From Actinomycetota bacterium (lineage in GTDB: Bacteria > Actinomycetota > Thermoleophilia > Solirubrobacterales > Solirubrobacteraceae), in contig JAHWJM010000210.1 of assembly GCA_019348435.1 (NCBI GenBank), forward strand, positions 1 to 5,330: DNA of 5,330 bases, in the 5' to 3' direction. The notes below the pieces were generated by a model. It did no database searches. It was not told the DNA's origin and worked only from the letters and a program-made list of their open reading frames with translations. The translations under genes were made by a program, and so were the position numbers. Position 1 is the first letter of the stretch. Each line of letters opens with the position of its first letter. Below, piece after piece: positions 1 through 5,330 of the stretch.

Positions 1-1055
1 GTGCTCTTCCGTCTGGCCTTCAGCCCGCAGTCGGTCGTCAGGTAGACGCGTTCGGGCTCGATGTGCTCGAGCACCTTGTGGATCCGCGCCACGATCTCGT
101 CGTCGGTCTCGATGTAGAGGGTGCGGATGTCGATCACGCCGACCTGCACCTCCTTGTCGGGCGCGATCTCCTTCAGCGCGTGGACGTCGGCCATGTCGCG
201 CAGGGCGAAGTCCAGCGCGTACTGCTCGACGTTGACCTCCTGCCAGCGCTCCAGCACCCGCGGCAGCGCGTCCTCGACTGTGCGGAACGTGTTGCCGTAG
301 CCCGCTCCGAGGCATGAGTGCCAGGCGATCTTCGCGTCGACGCCCTCGATCCACGCGTTGAGGACGTCGATCACCCACGTGGCGCCGTCGTCCCAGGCCA
401 GCCGCCAGGCGCCGAGGTCCTCGATCTGGATGAAGTCGGCGCCGCGCGCGACGAGGTCCTTGAGGTCCTGGTTGAAGATCGGGACGAGGTCCTCCGCCAG
501 CCGGCGCTCCGAGTCGTACTTCGACCCGGGCACGCTGAGGTCGACGTGGAAAGTGAGGTTGGGCGGGCCGGCACCGACGGATACCTTGAGCGGGCGGTCC
601 GTCAGCCCGCGCGCGACCTGGTACATCTCGCCGAGCCGCGCGGGGATGCCCTGGCTGACCTCGCCGGTGACGGCGGTGCCGCCCCAGTCATGCATCCATG
701 CCGCCTGGCTGTAGTCGGGGTTCTCCTGCTTCTCGATCTCGCGCGCGATCGGGTTGGGCAGCTTGGCCTTGCTGAAGCCTCCGAGGCGCTCGTACCAGTA
801 CCAGACGAAGGAGCCGATCGCCCCGCCGTACTCGTCGAAGTGCATCTGCCCGTCGGTGAGGATGTCCAGGCCGGCGATCTCCTGGTCTTTGATGCATGCC
901 GCGGTCGCGTCGCGGTAGGCCTGGAAGTTCTCCTCGAGCTTCCACCACTCCAGCAGGTCGGCGCCCTGCACGTTGTACTGCTGGTACCAGCGGGGCTTGG
1001 GATAGGAGCCGATCATTGTGGTCGGCAGGATCGTGTCGGTCACTTTCGTCGGCAT
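1..1055 (-). CDS. MetE-like zinc methyltransferase (cobalamin-independent methionine synthase C-domain family), 3' end outside the window
   Basis: The 351 residues in the window match the UROD/MetE-like barrel fold of the catalytic C-terminal domain of cobalamin-independent methionine synthase; the N-terminal MetE domain is absent. Visible motifs are 'GSYPKPRW' (residues 16-23), 'TDGQ' (67-70), 'WHSC' with H246 and C248, 'GVIDIRT' (306-312) and 'TDCGLK' with C343. H246, C248 and C343 fit the zinc ligands that bind a thiol substrate in this family. The place where MetE has its zinc-ligand glutamate appears to carry D282 by eye alignment. Family members transfer a methyl or alkyl group to or from a thiolate: methionine synthesis is one role, epoxyalkane:coenzyme M transferase another, so 'methionine synthase' would be an unsafe name. 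The ATG at 1055 is chosen because GAGAGG (1063-1068) lies 7 bases upstream and the MetE-like motifs begin soon after. It is last in the visible operon, 56 bases after the cyclase gene. The family is fairly sure; the reaction is unknown. Confidence 0.85.
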   Translation of the reverse strand, partial: MPTKVTDTILPTTMIGSYPKPRWYQQYNVQGADLLEWWKLEENFQAYRDATAACIKDQEIAGLDILTDGQMHFDEYGGAIGSFVWYWYERLGGFSKAKLPNPIAREIEKQENPDYSQAAWMHDWGGTAVTGEVSQGIPARLGEMYQVARGLTDRPLKVSVGAGPPNLTFHVDLSVPGSKYDSERRLAEDLVPIFNQDLKDLVARGADFIQIEDLGAWRLAWDDGATWVIDVLNAWIEGVDAKIAWHSCLGAGYGNTFRTVEDALPRVLERWQEVNVEQYALDFALRDMADVHALKEIAPDKEVQVGVIDIRTLYIETDDEIVARIHKVLEHIEPERVYLTTDCGLKARRKS

Positions 1056-1062
1056 GGCGCTA

Positions 1063-1068
1063 CCTCTC
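1063..1068 (-). promoter_or_regulatory. Ribosome binding site of the MetE-like gene
   Basis: The minus-strand sequence GAGAGG lies 7 bases before the ATG at 1055. It fixes the start of the MetE-like gene and shows this gene has its own translation signal despite sitting in an operon. Confidence 0.7.
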
Positions 1069-1111
1069 TTCTGGACGTCGGGTGGGATTTTCGGAGAAAG
1101 CGGGCGTGACC

Positions 1112-1804
1112 TCAGTCGTCGAGCATTGCCACGGCGCGCACCGGCGACCCTGTTCCGGCGCGGATGCGCAGCGGAAAGCCGAAGAATGCGAACCGGCGGC
1201 CGGCGACGGTCTGCAGGTTGGCGAGGTTCTCGTAGTGCGTCACGCCGTTGCGGCGGCAGAACAGGTGCACGGGATAGATCCGGTCGGCCGGGTTGTCCGG
1301 GCTGGGTGAGTCGACGCCGAAGATCTTCACGCCGTGATCGCCGAGCCACTCGGCCGCTGACTCGTCGAGCCCGGGGTACTGCGTCGTGTACTCGGGCGTG
1401 CCGCCGAAGCGCTCCGCGCTTCCCGTGCGGATCAGCAGCACGTCTCCGCGGCGCAGCTCCGCGGGCGACTCCGCGAGCGCCCGCTCCAGCCGCTCGCCGG
1501 TGCAGTACTCGCGCGGCGCGACGTCGGAGACGTCCAGGCAGGTGCCCTGGCCACAGAAGGTCTCCAGCGGCATCTCGTCGATCGTCGGCGCGCCCTCGCG
1601 CGGGTCGAGGTGGCTGAGCGCGTCGACGTGCGTCGGGCCGTGGTCGCAGAGCTGGATCCCGAGGCTCTGAAACGCGAAGTCGCTGTCGAAGTTCGGGGCG
1701 GTGTCGGCGAACGAGTGGTGCTGCCAGACCTTCGTCTCGAGGTGCCCGGCGTAGACCGGCATGCCGTCGTAGATCTCCTGGGACAGGTCAACAAGCTGCG
1801 CCAT
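1112..1804 (-). CDS. Cyclase-family metal-dependent hydrolase (kynurenine formamidase-like)
   Basis: This 230-residue protein belongs to the cyclase family (PF04199 type: kynurenine formamidase KynB, isatin hydrolase and relatives), soluble enzymes that use divalent metal to hydrolyse an amide, lactam or lactone bond. It opens with the typical 'LVDLSQEIYDGMPVY' (4-18). The metal motif is at 55-65 as H55-G-P-T-H59-V-D61-A-L-S-H65, a variant of HxGTHxDxPxH that keeps all three histidines and the aspartate. 'GDVLLIRTG' (120-128) and 'IFGVDSPSPD' (161-170) are also family-like, and H190-Y-E192-N near the end fits the conserved late His/Glu. Length is normal for the family. The ATG at 1804 is supported by GGGAGG 5 bases upstream. 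It lies 63 bases after the SDR gene and 56 before the MetE-like gene. No tryptophan catabolism genes are near, so kynurenine formamidase proper is unlikely; the substrate is unknown. Confidence 0.9.
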   Translation of the reverse strand: MAQLVDLSQEIYDGMPVYAGHLETKVWQHHSFADTAPNFDSDFAFQSLGIQLCDHGPTHVDALSHLDPREGAPTIDEMPLETFCGQGTCLDVSDVAPREYCTGERLERALAESPAELRRGDVLLIRTGSAERFGGTPEYTTQYPGLDESAAEWLGDHGVKIFGVDSPSPDNPADRIYPVHLFCRRNGVTHYENLANLQTVAGRRFAFFGFPLRIRAGTGSPVRAVAMLDD

Positions 1805-1809
1805 GGGCG

Positions 1810-1815
1810 CCTCCC
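1810..1815 (-). promoter_or_regulatory. Ribosome binding site of the cyclase-family gene
   Basis: Minus-strand GGGAGG sits 5 bases before the ATG at 1804. It is the strongest Shine-Dalgarno match in the window and supports this start over any downstream one. Confidence 0.75.
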
Positions 1816-1827
1816 TCTCTCGTCGGT

Positions 1828-1852
1828 GACGGCAGTGCGCGATGGCGCCGTC
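1828..1852 (-). other. Inverted repeat in the SDR-cyclase gap
   Basis: GACGGC (1828-1833) and GCCGTC (1847-1852) can form a 6-base-pair stem with a 13-base loop in the 63-base gap between the SDR and cyclase genes. There is no U-tract on the minus-strand transcript, so an ordinary terminator is not indicated. It could be an mRNA processing or stability element within the operon, or chance in GC-rich DNA. Confidence 0.25.
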
Positions 1853-1867
1853 GTGAACTGGACGTGC

Positions 1868-2632
1868 TCACCAGGCGGTCCACCCGCCGTCGACGCGCAG
1901 CACGCTGCCGTTGACGCTCTCCGATGCGTCGCAGGCGAGATAGCGGACGGCGTCGGCGACCTGCTGCACCGTCGCCAGCCGGCCTGTCGGCAGGCGCCGG
2001 TGGACCTCCTCGCGGAACTCGGGGTCCTCGAGCATCCCGCGCGTGAGCGGCGTTTCGACGAATGTCGGCGCGACCGCGTTGACGCGGATGCCGTCGGGAG
2101 CCCACTCGACGCCGAGCGCCTTCGTCAGGCCCTCGACCGCGTGCTTCGTCGCGCAGTAGGCGACGCGACCCGGATAGCCGACGGTGCCCATCTGCGAGGA
2201 GAGGTTCACGATGCTTCCGCCGGCGCCGCTGCGCAGCAGCGCGTCGCCGACAGCGCGGCAGGTCGCGAACGTCGCGCGGACGTTGACGTCGAAGAGCGCG
2301 TCCCAGTCGGCGAGCGCGTAGTCGCGCGCCGGGCCGGGCCGGTTCGTACCGGCGGCGTTGACGCAGACGCGGAGGTCGCCGAGCGCCTGCGCCGCCGCCA
2401 CCGCGCCGGCGACCTGCTGCTCGTCGGTCACGTCCGCGACGTGCGCGTGCGCGGTTCCGCCGGCATCGATGATCGCCGATGCCGCCGCCTCGAGGTCGGC
2501 GGGCGTGCGGGCGACGAGCACGACCTCGGCACCGGCCTGCGCGAGGGCGTGTGCGCAGCCGAGGCCGAGCCCTCGCCCTGCGCCGGTGACGAGAGCGACG
2601 CGGCCGTCCAGGCGCCAGCGCGCCTCGCTCAC
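1868..2632 (-). CDS. Classical short-chain dehydrogenase/reductase (SDR)
   Basis: This 254-residue protein is a complete classical SDR, an NAD(P)-dependent oxidoreductase that interconverts a secondary alcohol and a ketone. Visible motifs are the Rossmann glycine motif 'TGAGRGLG' (16-23), D67 in 'ADVTD', 'VNAAG' (91-95, a variant of NNAG), N117 in 'DVNVRATF', catalytic S146 in 'VNLSSQMG', Y159 and K163 in 'YCATK', 'RVNAVAPTFVETP' (183-195) and a C-terminal 'VNGSVLRVDGGW' (240-251). The Asn-Ser-Tyr-Lys tetrad is therefore intact. R42 after the second strand may favour NADP, which is only an inference. The GTG at 2632 is chosen because it overlaps the stop of the upstream gene as GTGA, giving a 254-residue protein with the glycine motif at the usual distance; there is no Shine-Dalgarno sequence, which suggests translational coupling. 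A stop-free frame continues far upstream, but that part is antisense-like shadow of the HisD-family gene. The substrate is unknown; it may act just before or after its coupled partner. Confidence 0.93.
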   Translation of the reverse strand: MSEARWRLDGRVALVTGAGRGLGLGCAHALAQAGAEVVLVARTPADLEAAASAIIDAGGTAHAHVADVTDEQQVAGAVAAAQALGDLRVCVNAAGTNRPGPARDYALADWDALFDVNVRATFATCRAVGDALLRSGAGGSIVNLSSQMGTVGYPGRVAYCATKHAVEGLTKALGVEWAPDGIRVNAVAPTFVETPLTRGMLEDPEFREEVHRRLPTGRLATVQQVADAVRYLACDASESVNGSVLRVDGGWTAW

Positions 2633-3840
2633 GGCGTCTGCGCCGCACGTTCGAGGCGCATCGTCGCCGTCAGCGCGTGGCCGCCGAAGCGCTCGGCCGT
2701 GGAGATCGCCGCGGCCGCCGGTGCGACATGGCGCGTGCCCTCGGCCGTCAGCTGCTGATAGGTGCAGGTCTTGAGGAACTTTCCGACCCACAGGCCGCCG
2801 GTGTAGCGCGCGCCGCGCAGGGTCGGCAGGACGTGGTTGGTCCCGACGGCCTTGTCGCCATAGGCGACGGTCGCCTCCGCGCCGAGGAACAGGGAGCCGT
2901 AGTTGCGCAGTCGCTCGAGGTACAGCGCCAGCTTGGCGTCCTCGACATGCACCTCGAGGTGCTCGTTGGCGGCCTCGTCGGCGCGCGCGATCGCGGCGTC
3001 GTCGTCCTCGACGATCGCGATCCACCCGTGCTCGCGCCAGGCCACGCCCGCGACGTCGGCCGTCGGCCACGTCACGAGCAGCTCGTCGACCTGGTCGGCG
3101 ACCGCCCGCGCGACGTCCTCGCCGATCGCGATCAGGCCGGCCGGCGAACTCGGGCCGTGCTCGGCCTGTCCGAGCAGGTCGGCGGCGACGATCCGCGGGT
3201 CGGCCGAGCCGTCGGCGATCACGAGCACCTCCGTCGGCCCGGCGAGCAGGTCGATCCCGACGCGGCCGAACAGCTGCCGCTTGGCCTCGGCGACGTACGC
3301 GTTGCCCGCCCCGACGAGCATGTCGACCGGCGCGATCCCGTCGATCAGGCCGAACGTCATCGCCGCCAGCGCCTGCACGCCGCCGAGGCACAGCACGGCG
3401 TCGGCGCCGGACGTGTGCATGGCATGGAGCATCGCGGGATGGATCCCACCGCCGCGCTGCGGCGGCGCACACGCGAGGACCTGCTCCACTCCCGCGACCT
3501 TTGCGACGAGCACCGTCATGAACGACGAAGCCAGCATTGGGTAGCGCCCGCCGGGAACGTACGCCCCGACCGACGCGACGGGAATATGGCGATGGCCCAG
3601 GACGACGCCGGGGGCCGGCTCCACGCGAAGTTCGTGCATCGTGTCGCGCTGGGCCTGCGCGAACCGGCGAACCTGCTCCTGGGCGAACGCGATGTGCTGC
3701 TCGAGCTCGTCGTCGAGCTGCGAGGTGGCGCGCGCGATCTCGTCGCTCGACACCACGAAGCTCTTCGGCGACCAGTCGTCGAGCTCCGCAGACCAGCGGC
3801 GCACGGCATCGATGCCGCCGCGCTCGATGTCGCGCAGCAT
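2629..3840 (-). CDS. HisD-family NAD-dependent dehydrogenase, HpsN-like paralogue (not biosynthetic histidinol dehydrogenase)
   Basis: From the first ATG this is 403 residues of the histidinol dehydrogenase family, zinc enzymes that oxidise an alcohol to a carboxylate in two NAD-dependent steps. The active-site set is complete: Q225 and H228 in 'GQAEHG', E293-H294 in 'NEHLEV', D329 in 'YGDKAVGTNHVLPT', and E383/H388 in 'ERFGGH'. 'GHRHIPVASVGAYVPGGRYP' (82-101) and 'RYTGGLWVGKFLKTCTYQ' (345-362) resemble the HpsN-type paralogues (sulfopropanediol 3-dehydrogenase and relatives) as I remember them, not HisD, which usually reads like 'SSGLSVLDFLKR' in the second place. No his genes are nearby. 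The frame stays open and family-like upstream to about 3918, giving 429 residues with 'VSYLKAP' near the N-terminus, but without any ATG, GTG or TTG; the true start is probably there. The 3840 start given here is only the first conventional one. It is the first gene of the operon, behind the promoter at 3951-3979, and is coupled to the SDR. Confidence 0.9.
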   Translation of the reverse strand: MLRDIERGGIDAVRRWSAELDDWSPKSFVVSSDEIARATSQLDDELEQHIAFAQEQVRRFAQAQRDTMHELRVEPAPGVVLGHRHIPVASVGAYVPGGRYPMLASSFMTVLVAKVAGVEQVLACAPPQRGGGIHPAMLHAMHTSGADAVLCLGGVQALAAMTFGLIDGIAPVDMLVGAGNAYVAEAKRQLFGRVGIDLLAGPTEVLVIADGSADPRIVAADLLGQAEHGPSSPAGLIAIGEDVARAVADQVDELLVTWPTADVAGVAWREHGWIAIVEDDDAAIARADEAANEHLEVHVEDAKLALYLERLRNYGSLFLGAEATVAYGDKAVGTNHVLPTLRGARYTGGLWVGKFLKTCTYQQLTAEGTRHVAPAAAAISTAERFGGHALTATMRLERAAQTP

Positions 3841-3925
3841 CTCGCTGACCCGCGCGCGCAGCTCGTCCGTCGCCTCGGGTGTGACTGCGTTCGGCGCCTT
3901 CAGATAGCTGACTGAGATCGCTCTG

Positions 3926-3929
3926 CCTC
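3926..3929 (-). promoter_or_regulatory. Possible ribosome binding site for an upstream non-canonical start of the HisD-family gene
   Basis: Minus-strand GAGG lies 7 bases before the ATC codon at 3918-3916. The match is short but its spacing is ideal, and it falls between the predicted transcription start near 3944 and the point where family-like protein sequence begins. Confidence 0.4.
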
Positions 3930-3950
3930 GTCTCGGAGGGCGGACTCGGC

Positions 3951-3979
3951 ACTATACATACGTATGCAGCGCGGTCCAA
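3951..3979 (-). promoter_or_regulatory. Predicted promoter of the four-gene minus-strand operon
   Basis: On the minus strand, TTGGAC (3979-3974) serves as a -35 element and TATAGT (3956-3951) as a -10 element with one mismatch to TATAAT, separated by exactly 17 bases. Transcription would begin near 3944. The spacer holds the palindrome at 3957-3966, so a bound repressor would block RNA polymerase directly. A leader of about 26 bases would lead to the proposed ATC start at 3918, against about 104 bases to the ATG at 3840. Confidence 0.6.
3955..3968. promoter_or_regulatory. Candidate LacI-family operator in the divergent promoter region
   Basis: The sequence TACATACGTATGCA contains a perfect 10-base palindrome (3957-3966), with the outermost pair (3955/3968) also matching and one mismatched pair between (3956/3967). 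The centre is a CpG step, the usual centre of LacI-family operators, into which the hinge-helix leucine inserts. It lies between the -35 and -10 elements of the operon promoter and touches the first codon of the LacI-family gene, so it could control both directions. No second copy was seen elsewhere in the window. Confidence 0.6.
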
Positions 3980-5070
3980 CCTCGGGCCGTGGTTGCATTC
4001 GAACCGTGCGACCACCAGGGCCCCCTACCGACGTTCCCAGCCGCGGGCGCGGCGGCGCGACGGACGGCGACCGTCGCCCGACGAGTCACGACGTCGCGCT
4101 GGCGGCGGGCGTCTCGCAGCCGACCGTCTCACGGGCGCTGCGCGGCGACCCGAGTGTCGCCGAAGCGACACGGCAGCGCGTTCTCGACACCGCCCAGGCG
4201 CTCGGCTACGTCCCCAGCGAGCGCGGCCGCAGCCTCTCGACACGGCGCTCGGGACGGATTGGCGTCGTCGTCGAGGACCTCGGCAACCCGTTCTACTTCG
4301 AGCTGCTCGATGCGCTGCACGACCGGCTCGAACGCTCGGACCATCGCATGGTCGTGCTCACCCCCGGCCGCGGCGATCCCGAACGCCTCGAGCGGCTCGT
4401 CGACGGCTCGACGGACGGAGTCGTGCTGACGACCACGCTGCTCGACTCCGAGTTGCCTGCCCGGCTTCTGGACCGCCGCTTCCCGTTCGTGCTGCTCAAC
4501 CGGATCGTCGACGGCGTTGCCGCAGACTCGTGCTCAGTGGCGAACATCGAGGGCGCTGCAACCATCGCCGCCGCGCTCGTGGGCCACGGCCACCACTCCA
4601 TCGGCGCGATCTTCGGCCCCTCCAACACGAGCACCGGGCGCGACCGCGAGATCGGCTTTCGGCAGGAACTCGACAAGCACGGGATCGTCCTCCGTCCCGA
4701 ATCGACGCGGCGTGGCCCGTTCGCCCACGAGACCGGCCATCGAGCGATCCGCGGGCTCCTCGCCACCAGGCCGCGGCCGACCGCCGTGTTCTGTGCCAAC
4801 GACGTCATCGCGATCGGGGCGCTCAACGCAGCCCGCGCCCTTGACATCCGCGTTCCTGACCAGCTCAGCATCGTCGGCTTCGACGACATCGCGATGGCAT
4901 CCTGGGAGGTCTTCAAGCTGACGACGGTGCGGCAGGACCTGCAGGAGATGTGCAAGACCGCAATCGATCTACTCCTGGCGCGGATCACCAGACCAGACCG
5001 GCCGCCACAGCAACACGTCCTCCAGGCACGGCTCGTCCACCGCGCCACGCTCGCGCGAGCACCTGGCTGA
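3964..5070 (+). CDS. LacI-family transcriptional repressor
   Basis: This 368-residue protein has the two-part LacI/GalR structure. The DNA-binding helix-turn-helix is at about 41-61: 'SHDVALAAGV' followed by the recognition helix 'SQPTVSRALRG'. The hinge follows at about 82-95 ('YVPSERGRSL', with L91 as the expected minor-groove leucine). A periplasmic-binding-protein-like sensor domain begins at 'RIGVVVEDLGNPFY' (98-111), with 'CANDVIAIGAL' (277-287) and 'IVGFDDIAMASW' (303-314) as typical late motifs. It would bind DNA as a dimer and release it when it senses a metabolite, probably one linked to the divergent operon. The start is uncertain: ATG 3964 lies inside the operator and has no Shine-Dalgarno sequence, which would suit a leaderless mRNA; GTG 4006 (residue 15) is the only other conventional start before the helix-turn-helix. 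Either way an unusual Arg/Gly/Pro-rich tail of 25 to 40 residues precedes the DNA-binding domain. It is convergent with the peptidase gene downstream. Confidence 0.92.
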   Translation: MQRGPTSGRGCIRTVRPPGPPTDVPSRGRGGATDGDRRPTSHDVALAAGVSQPTVSRALRGDPSVAEATRQRVLDTAQALGYVPSERGRSLSTRRSGRIGVVVEDLGNPFYFELLDALHDRLERSDHRMVVLTPGRGDPERLERLVDGSTDGVVLTTTLLDSELPARLLDRRFPFVLLNRIVDGVAADSCSVANIEGAATIAAALVGHGHHSIGAIFGPSNTSTGRDREIGFRQELDKHGIVLRPESTRRGPFAHETGHRAIRGLLATRPRPTAVFCANDVIAIGALNAARALDIRVPDQLSIVGFDDIAMASWEVFKLTTVRQDLQEMCKTAIDLLLARITRPDRPPQQHVLQARLVHRATLARAPG

Positions 5071-5091
5071 ACGGACCGCGCACCGTCGGTC

Positions 5092-5116
5092 GGGGAGCGT
5101 CCGTCAGAGGCTCCTC
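5092..5116 (+). terminator. Possible hairpin terminator after the LacI-family gene
   Basis: Starting 21 bases after the repressor stop codon, GGGGAGC (5092-5098) can pair with GCTCCTC (5110-5116) in a 7-base-pair stem with one G-U pair and an 11-base loop. No T-tract follows, so it is not a classical intrinsic terminator, though GC-rich actinobacteria often lack one. It lies in the 114-base gap between convergent genes, where a terminator is expected. Confidence 0.3.
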
Positions 5117-5184
5117 CCAAGGGCAAGCTGGCTTCGACGTCGCAGAGCGCCCCTCCGCGCGCGCAAAGGAGGCTGCCCCCGGAC

Positions 5185-5330
5185 TCAGTGTCCGTTGACC
5201 GAGAAGTGCATGTAGTCCTTCGTGTTGCCGGTCCAAGCGCCGCCCCACCCCCAGCCGATCGAGGCGAAGGCCTTGATCACCCGTCGGGTGACCATTCCGC
5301 GCCGGTGGCGCGAGCGATCGCGGTAGGGCC
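5185..5330 (-). CDS. Peptidase M15-type D-alanyl-D-alanine carboxypeptidase, C-terminal fragment (5' end outside the window)
   Basis: The last 47 residues of a protein are visible, ending at a TGA at 5187-5185. They include 'RRGMVTRRVIKAF' (9-21), 'IGWGWGGAWTG' (24-34) and 'KDYMHFS' (37-43). The Trp/Gly stretch followed by DYxHF is the typical end of VanY/M15-family zinc D,D-peptidases, with the histidine as the last zinc ligand. These enzymes trim or remodel peptidoglycan peptides outside the cytoplasm. The N-terminus, any signal peptide and the first zinc ligands lie beyond the window. The gene is convergent with the LacI-family gene and is probably unrelated to the catabolic operon. The call rests on a short segment. 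Confidence 0.75.
   Translation of the reverse strand, partial: PYRDRSRHRRGMVTRRVIKAFASIGWGWGGAWTGNTKDYMHFSVNGH

Noticed and set aside
318..1109. A 263-residue plus-strand open frame opposite the MetE-like gene
   Set aside because: The opposite strand carries the conserved MetE-like motifs and a ribosome binding site, while this frame shows only low-complexity Val/Asp/Arg/Leu sequence.
2677..3915. A 412-residue plus-strand open frame opposite the HisD-family gene
   Set aside because: It is antisense to a well-supported gene, lacks recognisable motifs and has the biased composition of a mirror frame in GC-rich DNA.
2633..4015. A long stop-free extension of the SDR frame upstream, giving a 715-residue open frame on the minus strand
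   Set aside because: The upstream part is very Arg/Ala-rich, shows no domain, and overlaps the clearly real HisD-family gene on the same strand in another frame. The SDR is complete from GTG 2632. The openness is due to high GC content.
5074..5091. GACCG/CGGTC inverted repeat just after the LacI-family stop codon
   Set aside because: The stem has five base pairs that cannot be extended, and the hairpin at 5092-5116 is a better terminator candidate.
4293..5126. A 277-residue minus-strand open frame opposite the LacI-family gene
   Set aside because: It is Ser/Arg-rich antisense shadow of the repressor with no domain features.
5152..5172. CCTCC/GGAGG inverted repeat before the peptidase stop codon
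   Set aside because: It has only five base pairs with an 11-base loop and no T-tract on either strand, so chance is likely in this GC-rich gap.

Overview
This window looks like chromosomal DNA from a very GC-rich bacterium, most likely an actinobacterium. The evidence is strong G/C bias at third codon positions, long stop-free shadow frames and GTG starts. The 'GWGWGG' ending of the M15 peptidase fragment reminds me of Solirubrobacterales/Thermoleophilia, but that is only a hint and the sequence does not settle the taxon.

Layout. On the minus strand, reading from about 3950 down to 1, four genes run in one direction and probably form an operon: (1) a histidinol-dehydrogenase-family enzyme of the HpsN-like paralogue type (2629 to 3840, probably really starting at 3918); (2) a classical short-chain dehydrogenase/reductase (1868-2632), overlapping the first gene by 4 bases (GTGA); (3) a cyclase/kynurenine-formamidase-family metal hydrolase (1112-1804); (4) a MetE-like zinc methyltransferase/alkyltransferase C-domain protein (1-1055, running off the left edge). 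A LacI-family repressor (3964-5070) is divergently transcribed on the plus strand. After a 114-base convergent gap, the C-terminal 47 residues of a peptidase M15-type cell-wall carboxypeptidase lie on the minus strand (5185-5330), cut by the right edge.

Regulation. The divergent gap holds a well-formed minus-strand promoter (TTGGAC, 17-base spacer, TATAGT). Inside its spacer is a perfect 10-base palindrome with a central CpG (CATACGTATG, 3957-3966), the expected form of a LacI-family operator. The simplest model is that the repressor blocks the four-gene operon, and probably its own gene, until a small-molecule inducer appears.

Function. The combination is a small catabolic module: an HpsN-like alcohol-to-acid dehydrogenase, an SDR for a secondary alcohol/ketone step, a metal-dependent amide or lactone hydrolase, and a zinc-thiolate transferase. 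The first two resemble enzyme types used for 2,3-dihydroxypropane-1-sulfonate oxidation. The other two do not belong to that pathway as I know it, so the substrate is unknown. No transporter, RNA gene, mobile element, CRISPR array or tRNA is visible.
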